48,152 nt of DNA from CAYVUI01 sp964454745 (GTDB lineage Bacteria; Planctomycetota; Phycisphaerae; Sedimentisphaerales; Anaerohalosphaeraceae): positions 1 through 48,152 of the forward strand of contig CAYVUI010000016.1 in the NCBI GenBank assembly GCA_964454745.1. The letters run 5' to 3'. The position numbers were made by a program, and so were the translations under genes. Below the pieces are notes generated by a model, which made no database searches, had not been told where the DNA came from, and saw nothing but the letters and a program-made list of their open reading frames with translations. Of this stretch, positions 33,657 through 42,440 are shown one piece after another (the stretch's first letter is position 1; every line of letters begins with the position of its first letter).

Positions 33657-36119
33657 TTACCACTGGCCGGCAGGGGACCAGTTTTTCAGATCCTTGCTGC
33701 GTGAGAGGGCCAGTTTGTTGTCGCCGCGGCCGGCATGGGATTTGCTTTGTGTCGATCCGGCGTAGAGCATATAGTAATAGCCGTCGTGGTCGCGCCAGTC
33801 GGCAAGGAAGCCCGCGTTGGACCAGTGCTTGGTGTTGAAGTTTTCCCGCGGCATGTGCATGGCAAAGCCGTCCACCCAGGTTTTCCAGCTCATGGGGTCA
33901 TCCGGGTTGCCCGAGATGCGGTAAAGGTACGGCTCGTGGGGGCTGTAGTCCGTGGAGAGGACGTGCCAGACGCCGTCGATCATGAGGAATTCCCAGTTTT
34001 CATGTTTCATGCCGTTCCATTTGCCGTCCTGCATCAGGAAAGTCAGGTATCCGTCGCCGATGAGTTCGAAATCGCCGTCGAGGCTGCGGGACCGGGCGAC
34101 GCGGTTTTGCTTGACCTTGTCATCGCCGACTTTCCAGTCTTGCCAGACGACGTAGTAATAGCCGTTGTGTTTGGCAACCGCGACATCGATCAGGCTGGCG
34201 TGGCCGGTGAGGTTGCGGGCGATAGGTTTATGCTGGTCCCAGTTCATCAGGTCGTCACTTTCGGCGTAAAAGCCCTGGTTACGCATCCCGTTGGGGTGGG
34301 TGTCGCCCCAGGAGTTATAGGTCAGGATGAACTTGCCGTCGATTTTTGAGATGTTCGGTGAGCACATCCCCGTCCAGCCGTCGTCCTGACCGTCCCAGAT
34401 GAACAGCGGATCGGAGAACTCGATAAAATCGTGCGTGCGAACGCAGGAGATGTGGCTGCGAATTTCGCCGTCGTCGAAGAAAAAGGCCGAGAAGAACACG
34501 TAGAACCAACCGTTTTCATGGATCATGCAGGCGTCCTTGGTGCTCCAGGTCGGGTACGAGTAGATGGGGTTTTTCAGTTCGCCCCATGAGATAAACGGCC
34601 GCTCGACGGGTTTTTCGACATGGTCGAGGTAATTGTTTCTGATCGTGAGCTTTTTGTTTTCGTCGCCGATGAGCTTGAGAAAATGGGTTGTCCTCTCGGG
34701 GGCACTGCACGCGTGCATGAGTACATTTTCGGTTTTTTCCAGTGTAATCACCGGCTGACCGGGGCGGGGCCTTTCGGTGCTTACGCGGTGCAGTTCGATA
34801 TTTTCCGTGTTCTGGAAAACAAATGCGGCCCCCTGGCGGACATTTGCCGTAAAGTCGTTAAGGGCGATGCCGTCCACGTATTCGCATTCAAATCCTTTTT
34901 TGGCATTGTTGACATGGACATCCGTGAAGCGAAGGTCGCGAATGTTCATTTCTTCAAGACCAATGACTTCCGCGACTTTTTCGCAGTCGCTGACGTCGAT
35001 GTTGCTGAAATGGAAGTCATGAAAACGCGGTGTGCCCTCATTGACCGGCTGGGGCTCGGTTCGTGTGTACTGCTTGGTGATGGAAAACGCCGCTTTCACA
35101 TCCCGCATGACCAGGTTGGACGCCCGGATATGCTCGACGACTGCCCCGCGTCTGCGGGCGGTTTTAATGCGCAGGCCGCGCATGGTTCCGTCGAATATGC
35201 AGTTGGTGATCGTCACGTTTCGGACATCGCCAGAGGTCTCGCTGCCGATGACCACACCGCCGTGGCCGTGCAGGAAGATGCAGTTGGCGATGGTTACATT
35301 CTCGCAGGGGATGCCGACGCGGCGTCCGTCTTCGTTGTAACCGGATTTGATGGTCACGCAGTCGTCGCCGCAGTCAATATAGCAATTAATGATCCGGACA
35401 TCCTGGCAGGAATCCGGGTTGACGCCGTCGGTATTGGGGGATTCAAACGGCTGGTTAATCGTGATGTTATCCACGGTGATATCGCGGCAGTAGACCGGGT
35501 GGATCGTCCAGGAAGGGGAGTCCTTGAAGTTGAGATCGCGGATCAGGACATTTTCGCAGCGATAAAGGTTAATCATCCGCGGGCGGGGATATTTCAGGGC
35601 GGACCCCGGAGGATTGTCCGGTTCACGTTCCCGGATGCCGAGTTTTTTTCGGAGTTTTTCGGTCTGTATTTCTCCATCCCACCAGACCTTGCCCTGGCCG
35701 TTGAGTGTTCCGCGACCGGTGATTGAGACATTTTCAAGGTCCATACCCGTAATCAGCGAGGCGTAGATTTTCCGCTCGATACCCTCCCAGCGGCCCTCGA
35801 TGACCGGATATTTTTCAATGTTCTGATGGGCCAGCAGCGTTGCACCGGAACTGACGTGGAAATTCACATGGCTGCGGAGGAAGACCGGGCCGGTCAGATA
35901 AATTCCAGGTGGTACGGTCACGGTTCCTCCGCCGGCTTTGCCGCAGGCATTCACCGCTTTTTGGATGGCCTCTGTGCAGAGCGTCTTGCCGTTTGACACC
36001 GCCCCGTAATCGAGGATATTATAGGTGCCCTGTGCCCAAAGCGGACCTGTGAACAGTACAATACAGATGGAAATGATTAAAAAATGCCTTGTGAGAAAGC
36101 TGCTTTTGCCGCTTTTCAT
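33657..36119 (-). CDS. GH28 polygalacturonase fused to five-bladed propeller
   Basis: A secreted fusion of 820 residues with a Sec signal ending at PLWAQG. About residues 25-500 are a right-handed beta-helix with all four GH28 motifs: NTDGVNPDS (near 228), DCGDDCVTIKSG (near 251), GHGGVVIGSE (near 281) and GLRIKTARRRG (near 315). It should hydrolyse the galacturonan backbone or a related rhamnogalacturonan. About 505-820 are a GH43/GH32-like propeller shared with the next gene, which may bind or cut side chains. The ATG at 36119 is chosen for its GAGAGGG site over one 15 bases upstream. A TATAAT-like -10 (complement of 36175-36180) lies upstream with a weak -35. Confidence 0.92.
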   Translation of the reverse strand: MKSGKSSFLTRHFLIISICIVLFTGPLWAQGTYNILDYGAVSNGKTLCTEAIQKAVNACGKAGGGTVTVPPGIYLTGPVFLRSHVNFHVSSGATLLAHQNIEKYPVIEGRWEGIERKIYASLITGMDLENVSITGRGTLNGQGKVWWDGEIQTEKLRKKLGIREREPDNPPGSALKYPRPRMINLYRCENVLIRDLNFKDSPSWTIHPVYCRDITVDNITINQPFESPNTDGVNPDSCQDVRIINCYIDCGDDCVTIKSGYNEDGRRVGIPCENVTIANCIFLHGHGGVVIGSETSGDVRNVTITNCIFDGTMRGLRIKTARRRGAVVEHIRASNLVMRDVKAAFSITKQYTRTEPQPVNEGTPRFHDFHFSNIDVSDCEKVAEVIGLEEMNIRDLRFTDVHVNNAKKGFECEYVDGIALNDFTANVRQGAAFVFQNTENIELHRVSTERPRPGQPVITLEKTENVLMHACSAPERTTHFLKLIGDENKKLTIRNNYLDHVEKPVERPFISWGELKNPIYSYPTWSTKDACMIHENGWFYVFFSAFFFDDGEIRSHISCVRTHDFIEFSDPLFIWDGQDDGWTGMCSPNISKIDGKFILTYNSWGDTHPNGMRNQGFYAESDDLMNWDQHKPIARNLTGHASLIDVAVAKHNGYYYVVWQDWKVGDDKVKQNRVARSRSLDGDFELIGDGYLTFLMQDGKWNGMKHENWEFLMIDGVWHVLSTDYSPHEPYLYRISGNPDDPMSWKTWVDGFAMHMPRENFNTKHWSNAGFLADWRDHDGYYYMLYAGSTQSKSHAGRGDNKLALSRSKDLKNWSPAGQW

Positions 36120-36305
36120 AAATATCCCTCTCATAAGTACCCGTTATTCATTTTTACTCTATACTTTCAGGTAGATTATAAAAGCTCCTTGCGAAACGAA
36201 CCACCAGAAAATGAAAAATGTACCAATTTGAAACACCGCTTTGGGGCTGAAAAGTCAAACCTTATCGGCTCAAGCCTGTTTTGTGGATTCAATGGAAAGT
36301 AATTC

Positions 36306-36334
36306 TTGACCCGGTGGGGGTATTTTTGTATAAT
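36306..36334 (+). promoter_or_regulatory. Near-consensus sigma-70 promoter
   Basis: TTGACC (36306-36311) and TATAAT (36329-36334) are exactly 17 bases apart, the best promoter match in the window. It points into a region without a recognised gene; the predicted start is near 36341. Confidence 0.65.
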
Positions 36335-36379
36335 CTCTTGTGGAGTAGGAAGTTTTTTATCGGTTTATTCTTCAGGAGT

Positions 36380-36526
36380 ATGGTGGTGAAAAAAACAGGC
36401 CCATTTTTCTTGTCGGGGCGATCCCAGTCGTTCGCTCGGTTTACTTGCATTTCTATAGGGCCCATTTGCTGCCATCTCATCCCATCGAATTGTATGAACT
36501 TTTACCGGACATTTTTTTTAATCTGA
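36380..36526 (+). CDS. Possible small protein, unrecognised
   Basis: An open frame of 48 codons. AGGAG lies immediately before an ATG (36380); two in-frame GTG codons at 36383 and 36386 have better spacing, so the product could be 46-48 residues. The sequence is hydrophobic with four Cys and no known domain. It sits downstream of a strong promoter. It may be chance within an RNA gene. Confidence 0.25.
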   Translation: MVVKKTGPFFLSGRSQSFARFTCISIGPICCHLIPSNCMNFYRTFFLI

Positions 36527-36669
36527 GATTTTATGCGCAAAAGGTGCGTTTTCCCAAAGCAGCCCCCATAATATCTTTTGGGTATATCCCAAAGGGGCAG
36601 GGCTGTAAACAATAGACTACTGCGGTAATTTCCAATACCGCTCTCTGATGAGGATTAATGCTGCACTTT

Positions 36670-36694
36670 GGCCGGTCGATAAAACCGGCCTTTT
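36670..36694 (+). terminator. Terminator-like hairpin
   Basis: GGCCGGT (36670-36676) pairs with ACCGGCC (36684-36690) around a seven-base loop, followed by TTTT. The T-run is short and lies on the plus strand. The minus strand, which carries the efflux operon, has no T-run after the stem. Confidence 0.55.
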
Positions 36695-36712
36695 GCATGC
36701 GCGAAAGTTGAG

Positions 36713-37981
36713 TTATTCATGACGCAGCGCGATGATCGGATCGACCTTTGCCGCGCTGGCCGCGGGATAAAGACCGAAGACAATCCCGACTCCCATACTG
36801 ATAAACAGCGGGAAAATCACGCTTTCAAGCGTAATTACCGTGGGCATCTTGGCGAACAGGGTAATGACCCAGGGGATCAAAATTCCGACACCCAGGCCGA
36901 CGATGCCGCCGAGTGTTGAAAGTACGACCGTTTCGATCAGGAACTGAATGATAATCTGCCGCCGCTTGGCCCCGATGGCCCGGCGAATACCGATTTCACG
37001 CGTTCGCTCCGTAACCGAGGCGAGCATGATGTTCATGATCCCGATTCCGCCAACGAGCAGGCTGATACTGGCAATCGAACCGAGAACGATATTGAAGGTC
37101 CGCTTGGTGGCCTCGGCCTGCTTGAGCAGGGCCAGGGGGACGCTCATTTCGTAATCCTTTTTCTTGTGGAAACGTTCAAGCATGCGTTGGATTCCCGCTG
37201 CGGTGGACTCCACGTTTTCGATTTCATCCACCTGTACGATAATCTGGTGGAGTTCTACCATTTCACGGATGAAACTGCCGGAGGTGAACTTGGAGAAAAC
37301 ATCTCCGAAATAGGTTCGCGCGGTGCTAAGCGGAATATACACATCCACCTGCTGATCCGGTATCTGGATGTTGCCCGCCAGGCCGGATTCGCTTTGAATG
37401 ATCCCGATGATCTCAAAGGCATCGCCTCCGATTCGGATGTTCTGACCGATGGTGTTTCGGGTTGCGAGCAGTTTACGAGCCCCGTATTCAGTCAGGACCG
37501 CCACGGAACCAAATTCCTCTTCATCCGCACTGGAAAAATTGCGTCCCGCGAGGATTTTTCGGGGGACCAGCTCAAACCATTCACTGGTGGTTCCAACCAC
37601 ACGCAGTTCGAGCGTTCTGGCGTCCAGCCTGGACTCTTTTCGCAGAAGTTTGGCCGGGGCCGCTTTTTTGACATGGGCAAAGCTGTCTCGTATGCGGTCG
37701 TCGTCAAGGTATTTGAGGCCGAACATACTCAGGAACGACCGCTGCGTCTGGCTGGACTGATCCTCGACAGGTTTTATCGATGTGATAATAATATTGTTGC
37801 TGCCGAGTTTCTGGATTTGGCTGAGGGCCTCTTTGCTGGCGCCCTCCCCAACGGCGAGCATGGCCACGACCGACCCGACGCCGAAAACCACACCCAGCAT
37901 CGTCAAAAAGGAACGAAGCTTGTGCAGCATCAGGTTTTCAATACCCAGCAAGATGTTTCGGACGATTTTTGAGTGTTTCAT
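36713..37981 (-). CDS. macB: MacB-type ABC transporter permease
   Basis: An inner-membrane permease of 422 residues in the MacB/FtsX family. An N-terminal membrane segment (SFLTMLGVVFGVGSVVAMLA) is followed by a large periplasmic domain (about 45-280) and a C-terminal FtsX domain with three segments (LVGGIGIMNIMLASVTERTREIGIRRAIGA). It moves substrate mechanically between periplasm and exit duct rather than through the membrane. Unlike E. coli MacB it lacks the fused ATPase, which is the previous gene. It ends a four-gene operon of TolC, adaptor, ATPase and permease. The substrate is unknown: peptide, lipoprotein or small molecule. Confidence 0.94.
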   Translation of the reverse strand: MKHSKIVRNILLGIENLMLHKLRSFLTMLGVVFGVGSVVAMLAVGEGASKEALSQIQKLGSNNIIITSIKPVEDQSSQTQRSFLSMFGLKYLDDDRIRDSFAHVKKAAPAKLLRKESRLDARTLELRVVGTTSEWFELVPRKILAGRNFSSADEEEFGSVAVLTEYGARKLLATRNTIGQNIRIGGDAFEIIGIIQSESGLAGNIQIPDQQVDVYIPLSTARTYFGDVFSKFTSGSFIREMVELHQIIVQVDEIENVESTAAGIQRMLERFHKKKDYEMSVPLALLKQAEATKRTFNIVLGSIASISLLVGGIGIMNIMLASVTERTREIGIRRAIGAKRRQIIIQFLIETVVLSTLGGIVGLGVGILIPWVITLFAKMPTVITLESVIFPLFISMGVGIVFGLYPAASAAKVDPIIALRHE

Positions 37982-37989
37982 ATTTGGCT

Positions 37990-38664
37990 CTAATCGATTT
38001 TTTCGATATATCCGTCTTTCATGTGAAGACGATTTTTAGCGTAGCGGGCGATATCGGGTTCATGCGTTACCATCAGGATCGTTTTGCCTTCTTCGTTGAG
38101 CTGCTTTAGGATTTCCATGATCTGGATACCGGTTTTGCTGTCGAGGTTTCCGGTCGGCTCGTCAGCAAGGATCAGTTCCGGGTTGCCGGCCAGGGCACGT
38201 GCAATGGCCACACGCTGCATCTGGCCGCCGGACAGCTCGGCAGGGCGATGGTCCAGCCGGGATTCAAGCCCGACCCTTTCGGCCAGTTTTTGGGCTTCTT
38301 CCTGGCTTTGTGCTTCTTCCCAGCCGAGGTAATACATCGGCAGTTCGATATTCCGCTGGACGGTTAACTGCGGGATCAGGTTAAAACTCTGGAAGATAAA
38401 GCCGATGTACTTGAGCCGAATGTCGCTCAGTTCGTCGTCGTCGAGACGGCTGATGTCCTGTTTTTCGAGGACATAGCTGCCTTTGGTTGGTTTGTCGAGG
38501 CAGCCGAGGATGTTCATAAGCGTACTTTTGCCCGAACCGCTGGCGCCCATGACCGCCCAGAAACTCCCGCTTTCAAATGAAAACGAGACATCGGAAAGCG
38601 CATGCACCTGCTGGGTGCCCATCTCATAGATTTTGTATATGTTTTCAAGCTGTACGATATTCAT
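37990..38664 (-). CDS. LolD/MacB-type ABC transporter ATPase
   Basis: An ABC ATPase of 224 residues. Walker A is GASGSGKST, the signature is LSGGQMQRVAIARAL, Walker B is LILADEPTGNLDS, and the His switch is MVTHEPD. It is of the LolD/MacB/FtsE class that drives MacB-like permeases. It starts 16 bases after the adaptor gene and ends 8 bases before the permease start, so the two make one complex. Confidence 0.95.
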   Translation of the reverse strand: MNIVQLENIYKIYEMGTQQVHALSDVSFSFESGSFWAVMGASGSGKSTLMNILGCLDKPTKGSYVLEKQDISRLDDDELSDIRLKYIGFIFQSFNLIPQLTVQRNIELPMYYLGWEEAQSQEEAQKLAERVGLESRLDHRPAELSGGQMQRVAIARALAGNPELILADEPTGNLDSKTGIQIMEILKQLNEEGKTILMVTHEPDIARYAKNRLHMKDGYIEKID

Positions 38665-38680
38665 GCCGGTGCCTGAGAGA

Positions 38681-40444
38681 TTATTCTGCCTGCTGCTGTT
38701 TCATGTACTGTTCACGCATTTTTTTCCGCTCTTCCGGCGTCATATTCTCGATCTTCTTTCGCAAGGCCTCCTTTTGCTCATCGGTCAAATTCTCGAGGTT
38801 GGGCATACCGCGGCCTTTTACCTTATCTTTGCCGTTCCTGCTTTTTTCTTCATTGGCCTTTTCTTCCTGCTGACGCTTTAGCGATGTGTCCAGTGCCTCG
38901 CCGATTTTGTCTTCCAGCGACATTTCCACTTCGCCCGTATCTTCTTTCGAATGATCTTCCTTGCCATTGCGCAGGTCGGTTACCGTGCCGGCCTCGAGAG
39001 GAGGTGTCAGCAAAACCTTATCGCCGTCCCGGATGCCGGAGATGACATGGACCATTTTGTTATTGTCGAGGCCTAGCTCGACCTTGAGCGGCTCAAAGCT
39101 GCCGCCTTTTTGTACGTAGATATGCGGTTCGGAACCGATCTGAATGACTGCCTGGATCGGCACGGCAATCACATCCTGGTACCTGGCTACAATGATTTCC
39201 GCCTGGCAGCTCATCCCGGTTCTAAGGTCCGGGTTCTCGGACTGGAGCTGGATTTCGGAGTCGTATACTTTCAGGTCCGGATTCATCCAGAAGCTCTGTG
39301 CATCGGGAAGCGGTGCGATCCGCTCGACGGTTCCAAAGAATTGCCGGCCCTGGAGCGCATCGACCCGGACGACCACGGGCAGGCCCAGGCGGGTTTTCTT
39401 GAGGTTGGATTCGTGGATCGAAATTTCCGCGTTTGATTGATTTCCGCGCGGCAGGTAGATCAGTTCCTGTCTCTCTCGAACTTCCTGTCCTTCGTCGAGG
39501 GGTTCCTGGTTACCACCACGCCAGCCGCCGCCCTGGGCACTGGTGGCGTAGATCACGAGTCCATCGGCCGGGGCGTAAATTTTGGTTTTGGAGATCTGTT
39601 CGATCACGTACTCCAGGCGGTCTTTTTGCCGTACGTATTCCGCTTCCCGGGCCTTGAGATTTGCTTCCGCCTGGATGACATCTGCGCGGGCTTTTCGATT
39701 GACACGTTCGAGGGCCATCTCCGCCTGGGAGACATCACTCTCCAACTGGGCAATCTTTCGTTTATAGGTATAGTTTACCAAAAGTTCCTTTTGTTTTTTG
39801 GCCAGTTCGAGGTTCAGTGAAATCTTTTTCTGCTCGATTTCATCCGCTTTGAGTTCTGTGGAGGAGATATAGTCGTCTTCTTTAAGCTTGATCGACCATT
39901 TGAGCTTTTCATTTGCGCGGGTCAGCTCTTCTTCCAGCCTCGTAATATCCGCATCGGCCTTGTCCAGTTCATATGGAAATTCGCCCTCGATATATTTTTC
40001 AAGATCCTGCTTCGCGAAATCCAGGTCGAGCTGGGCAAGGTCGACATCGCTTTTCGCCTTATTCTCCGCGACAGCGAGGTTTTCCTGGGCGCTGATGAAA
40101 GAGGATTCGGTATTCTGTACGCGAATATCCTGTTCGACACGGCGTTCTTCGAGGTCGCTCGAATCCAGCTCGATGAGCAGGTCACCTTCCCGGACCCGTT
40201 TGCCTTCATCAATGAGCGTGATAATCGTGTTTCGACCTTCGACTTCATTTTTGATGATAATCTGGTCCCGGGCCTTAATGGTACCCGATTCCGTGAAACT
40301 GATGACCAGCGGGCCTTTTTCGACAGTGTAAAAGGGCTGGTCTTCGACGTTTGCCGTTGAGCCTTTACCAACTTTCGTTAGGAAAAAAGCCCCGGCAATG
40401 ATTGCGATAGCTATGAGTACGATTATCAGTTTCTTCATTTTCAT
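38681..40444 (-). CDS. Membrane-fusion (periplasmic adaptor) protein
   Basis: A periplasmic adaptor of 587 residues anchored by an N-terminal membrane segment. A lipoyl-type half (GPLVISFTESGTIKARDQI) is followed by a very long coiled coil (about 95-270, rich in Glu, Lys and Arg), then a barrel domain (ADGLVIYATSAQGGGWRG, GMSCQAEIIVARYQDVIAVP). The C-terminal 90 residues are charged and include LTDEQKEALRKKIENMTPEE, an extension absent from MacA. The ATG at 40444 overlaps the TolC stop as ATGA and is preferred. It should bridge TolC and MacB. Confidence 0.92.
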   Translation of the reverse strand: MKMKKLIIVLIAIAIIAGAFFLTKVGKGSTANVEDQPFYTVEKGPLVISFTESGTIKARDQIIIKNEVEGRNTIITLIDEGKRVREGDLLIELDSSDLEERRVEQDIRVQNTESSFISAQENLAVAENKAKSDVDLAQLDLDFAKQDLEKYIEGEFPYELDKADADITRLEEELTRANEKLKWSIKLKEDDYISSTELKADEIEQKKISLNLELAKKQKELLVNYTYKRKIAQLESDVSQAEMALERVNRKARADVIQAEANLKAREAEYVRQKDRLEYVIEQISKTKIYAPADGLVIYATSAQGGGWRGGNQEPLDEGQEVRERQELIYLPRGNQSNAEISIHESNLKKTRLGLPVVVRVDALQGRQFFGTVERIAPLPDAQSFWMNPDLKVYDSEIQLQSENPDLRTGMSCQAEIIVARYQDVIAVPIQAVIQIGSEPHIYVQKGGSFEPLKVELGLDNNKMVHVISGIRDGDKVLLTPPLEAGTVTDLRNGKEDHSKEDTGEVEMSLEDKIGEALDTSLKRQQEEKANEEKSRNGKDKVKGRGMPNLENLTDEQKEALRKKIENMTPEERKKMREQYMKQQQAE

Positions 40445-42330
40445 TGATCCCATTTTTCCGGTTCAAATTCTTTCCACAATCCATCGGGTGTGACTTCGAG
40501 AATTCCCATATCCCGCTGGATTTCAAGCTCAGCGATGCGGTATTCCACGACAGCCGACGTAAATGCATTCTGGGCTGAAAGCAGTGCATCCTGAGCTTCA
40601 AGCAGGTCACGTGTCTGGGCTCGGCCCGCTTCCAGGAACATATTTACGCTTTTGACGCGTTTTTGTGCAACAAATACTGATTTTGCCTGGATGTAGATAT
40701 TTTCTCTCGCCAACAGGAGGTCCCGCAGGGTATTGATGATCTGTGATTTGATTGTGTCTTCCTCGCTCTGGGCCGTTCGAACTGCTCGTTCAAGGGTGAT
40801 AAAACTGTTGCGGTAATTAACGCTTTCCTGCGTGCGTTCAAAGGGCAAATTCAGTGTTGCTGTAGCGGAATAGGTTCCCTTGCTGGTCCGGATTCTTGCG
40901 TCCTCGAGGTCTGCGCTGGTTACGGTTCGCCGTGAGCCGAGATCGGTCGAACCGAAAAGCGTCAGCTCGGCTCCGAGGTTATCGGCAGCGACCACAACTT
41001 TCCGCTGGGCGTCAAACACTTTGCCCAGTGTGGACATCAGGTCCATGCGTTTTTCCAGTGCCACGCCGATTGCGTATTCTTCGTCAAACTCATAGGGTCC
41101 TGCGTCCTTGTAGTCGGGCCCCTTGAGGACCACCGGAGCCTGGGCGGAGGGAATCTTGAGCTTGTCGCCATCCATGCTCTCGACTGCGATGGTGTCGATC
41201 ATTTCCTGGTACTGGTCGGCAAGCAGCTTTAGATCATTTGGGCTCAGTTCGATATTTGCATCCGGGGGCAGGCCGAGAAAGATCTTAAATGCATCAAGCT
41301 GTCGTTTATAATTTTGAGTGGCGGATATCCAACGCTGGCGGGCGGAAAGTTCATTCTGCACGGCCTGGTCGACTTCGATTTCCTTAATGCGTCCGGCGTC
41401 GGCCAGGCGGCGGCTTCTGCGGGCGAAACGGATACGGCTGCGATAGTCCGCTTCGCTGTTGTTTACCGAGTCGAGCTGGCGGAGAACCCCGAAATATCTG
41501 CTTGCGACATCGACAACAAATTCGCGTTTAAAGCGTTCAAAATCCCAGAGTGCGTAAAGTACATTTCGCTGGGCCTGTACGAGAGGTTCGGTAACAATAT
41601 GCCGCCCGGAGCCGCGACCGAGCGGAATTGAGACGGTGGCATCCCCGGCAAGGCCCATCGAGGAAGCCCCGCCCATTGTCAGGAGATTGGCCAGGTCGAT
41701 CGCCAGGGAACTGGACAGGTCCATGCCGTTTTCCAGTTTACGGTCGACACTGAAATCCCCGGTTTGCACGGTACCGCTGACGGCCCGGCTTCCTTTGGTG
41801 TTTGTGCTGATCAGACTTGATATCTGGGCGTTAAACGTATTGCGGAAGTCGTCGCGTTCCAGTTCGAGGGCCAGCGCGGAGCGGAATACATCCTCCTTTT
41901 GCTGCTGGTAGGAAAAATTATTCCGTGCCGCGATTTGAAGTGCATCAATCAGGTCCAGAGTGATTGTATCGCTGATATCGACAACATAGGGGAAATCCGA
42001 TCCAAAATTGGGATAATTCGGTTCCGGCCAGTGTTCGACCAGGTCCATGGCCTGCGGTCCGAGGCTGGTATTGGAGGTGATCTGGAGATTCTGGCGGATT
42101 AAAACCCGGTGCCGGAGGATATCACTGGGCCTGTTGATGGTAAAATCATACTCTTTGCCCAGTGCCTTTTGCTGATAGTCTGAAATGATGTCATAGGCCG
42201 TTTCGTCCATCTCCTGGCGGTATTCCCGGGGCTGCTGGCAACCGAAGAGGAAAAACGAGGTCAATAAAAGAAGCGCAAAGATTCTGCACGATTCACATCC
42301 CGTTGGTAAAAATCTGATTCGCTGATTCAT
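40441..42330 (-). CDS. TolC-type outer-membrane efflux lipoprotein
   Basis: An outer-membrane factor of 629 residues. The signal ends in FFLFGC, so it is lipid-anchored. After a 90-residue N-terminal extension come the two outer-membrane efflux repeats, with long helices such as ALALELERDDFRNTF, ADAGRIKEIEVDQAVQNEL and YIQAKSVFVAQKRVKSV, and a C-terminal EAGRAQTRDLLEAQDALLSA motif. It forms the exit duct of the efflux pump. It is the first gene of the operon, with an AT-rich gap of 110 bases upstream and no clear promoter. Confidence 0.92.
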   Translation of the reverse strand: MNQRIRFLPTGCESCRIFALLLLTSFFLFGCQQPREYRQEMDETAYDIISDYQQKALGKEYDFTINRPSDILRHRVLIRQNLQITSNTSLGPQAMDLVEHWPEPNYPNFGSDFPYVVDISDTITLDLIDALQIAARNNFSYQQQKEDVFRSALALELERDDFRNTFNAQISSLISTNTKGSRAVSGTVQTGDFSVDRKLENGMDLSSSLAIDLANLLTMGGASSMGLAGDATVSIPLGRGSGRHIVTEPLVQAQRNVLYALWDFERFKREFVVDVASRYFGVLRQLDSVNNSEADYRSRIRFARRSRRLADAGRIKEIEVDQAVQNELSARQRWISATQNYKRQLDAFKIFLGLPPDANIELSPNDLKLLADQYQEMIDTIAVESMDGDKLKIPSAQAPVVLKGPDYKDAGPYEFDEEYAIGVALEKRMDLMSTLGKVFDAQRKVVVAADNLGAELTLFGSTDLGSRRTVTSADLEDARIRTSKGTYSATATLNLPFERTQESVNYRNSFITLERAVRTAQSEEDTIKSQIINTLRDLLLARENIYIQAKSVFVAQKRVKSVNMFLEAGRAQTRDLLEAQDALLSAQNAFTSAVVEYRIAELEIQRDMGILEVTPDGLWKEFEPEKWDQ

Positions 42331-42440
42331 ATTCTGTACAAAATAAGACCAAAATCCATTTTTTAATTAGACGTATGAGAATACAGATTGTTTCAGATAT
42401 TTTATATAAATTTTTAATTTTATCTATCTTTATGTTCTTT

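Larger units (their letters stand above)
36120..36712 (+). ncRNA. Candidate structured RNA or leader region
   Basis: This stretch of 593 bases between GH28 and MacB holds a plus-strand promoter (36306-36334), a possible 48-codon frame (36380-36526), two hairpins and a terminator-like stem (36670-36694). A transcript of about 354 bases is predicted. CCCAAAG occurs at 36553-36559 and again within 36588-36594, and both can pair with CTTTTGGG (36575-36582), so two folds compete. A GCGGTA/TACCGC hairpin lies at 36622-36641. It does not match tmRNA, RNase P, 6S or SRP RNA that I can recall. Both flanking genes point the other way. Confidence 0.45.

Noticed and set aside
36644..36655. CTGATGAG resembling a hammerhead ribozyme core
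   Set aside because: No GAAA segment and no three-stem arrangement could be fitted around it.
36341..36694. tmRNA, RNase P RNA or 6S RNA
   Set aside because: The length fits, but none of the conserved segments is present: no tRNA-like ends with CCA, no RNase P core and no long 6S-like duplex.
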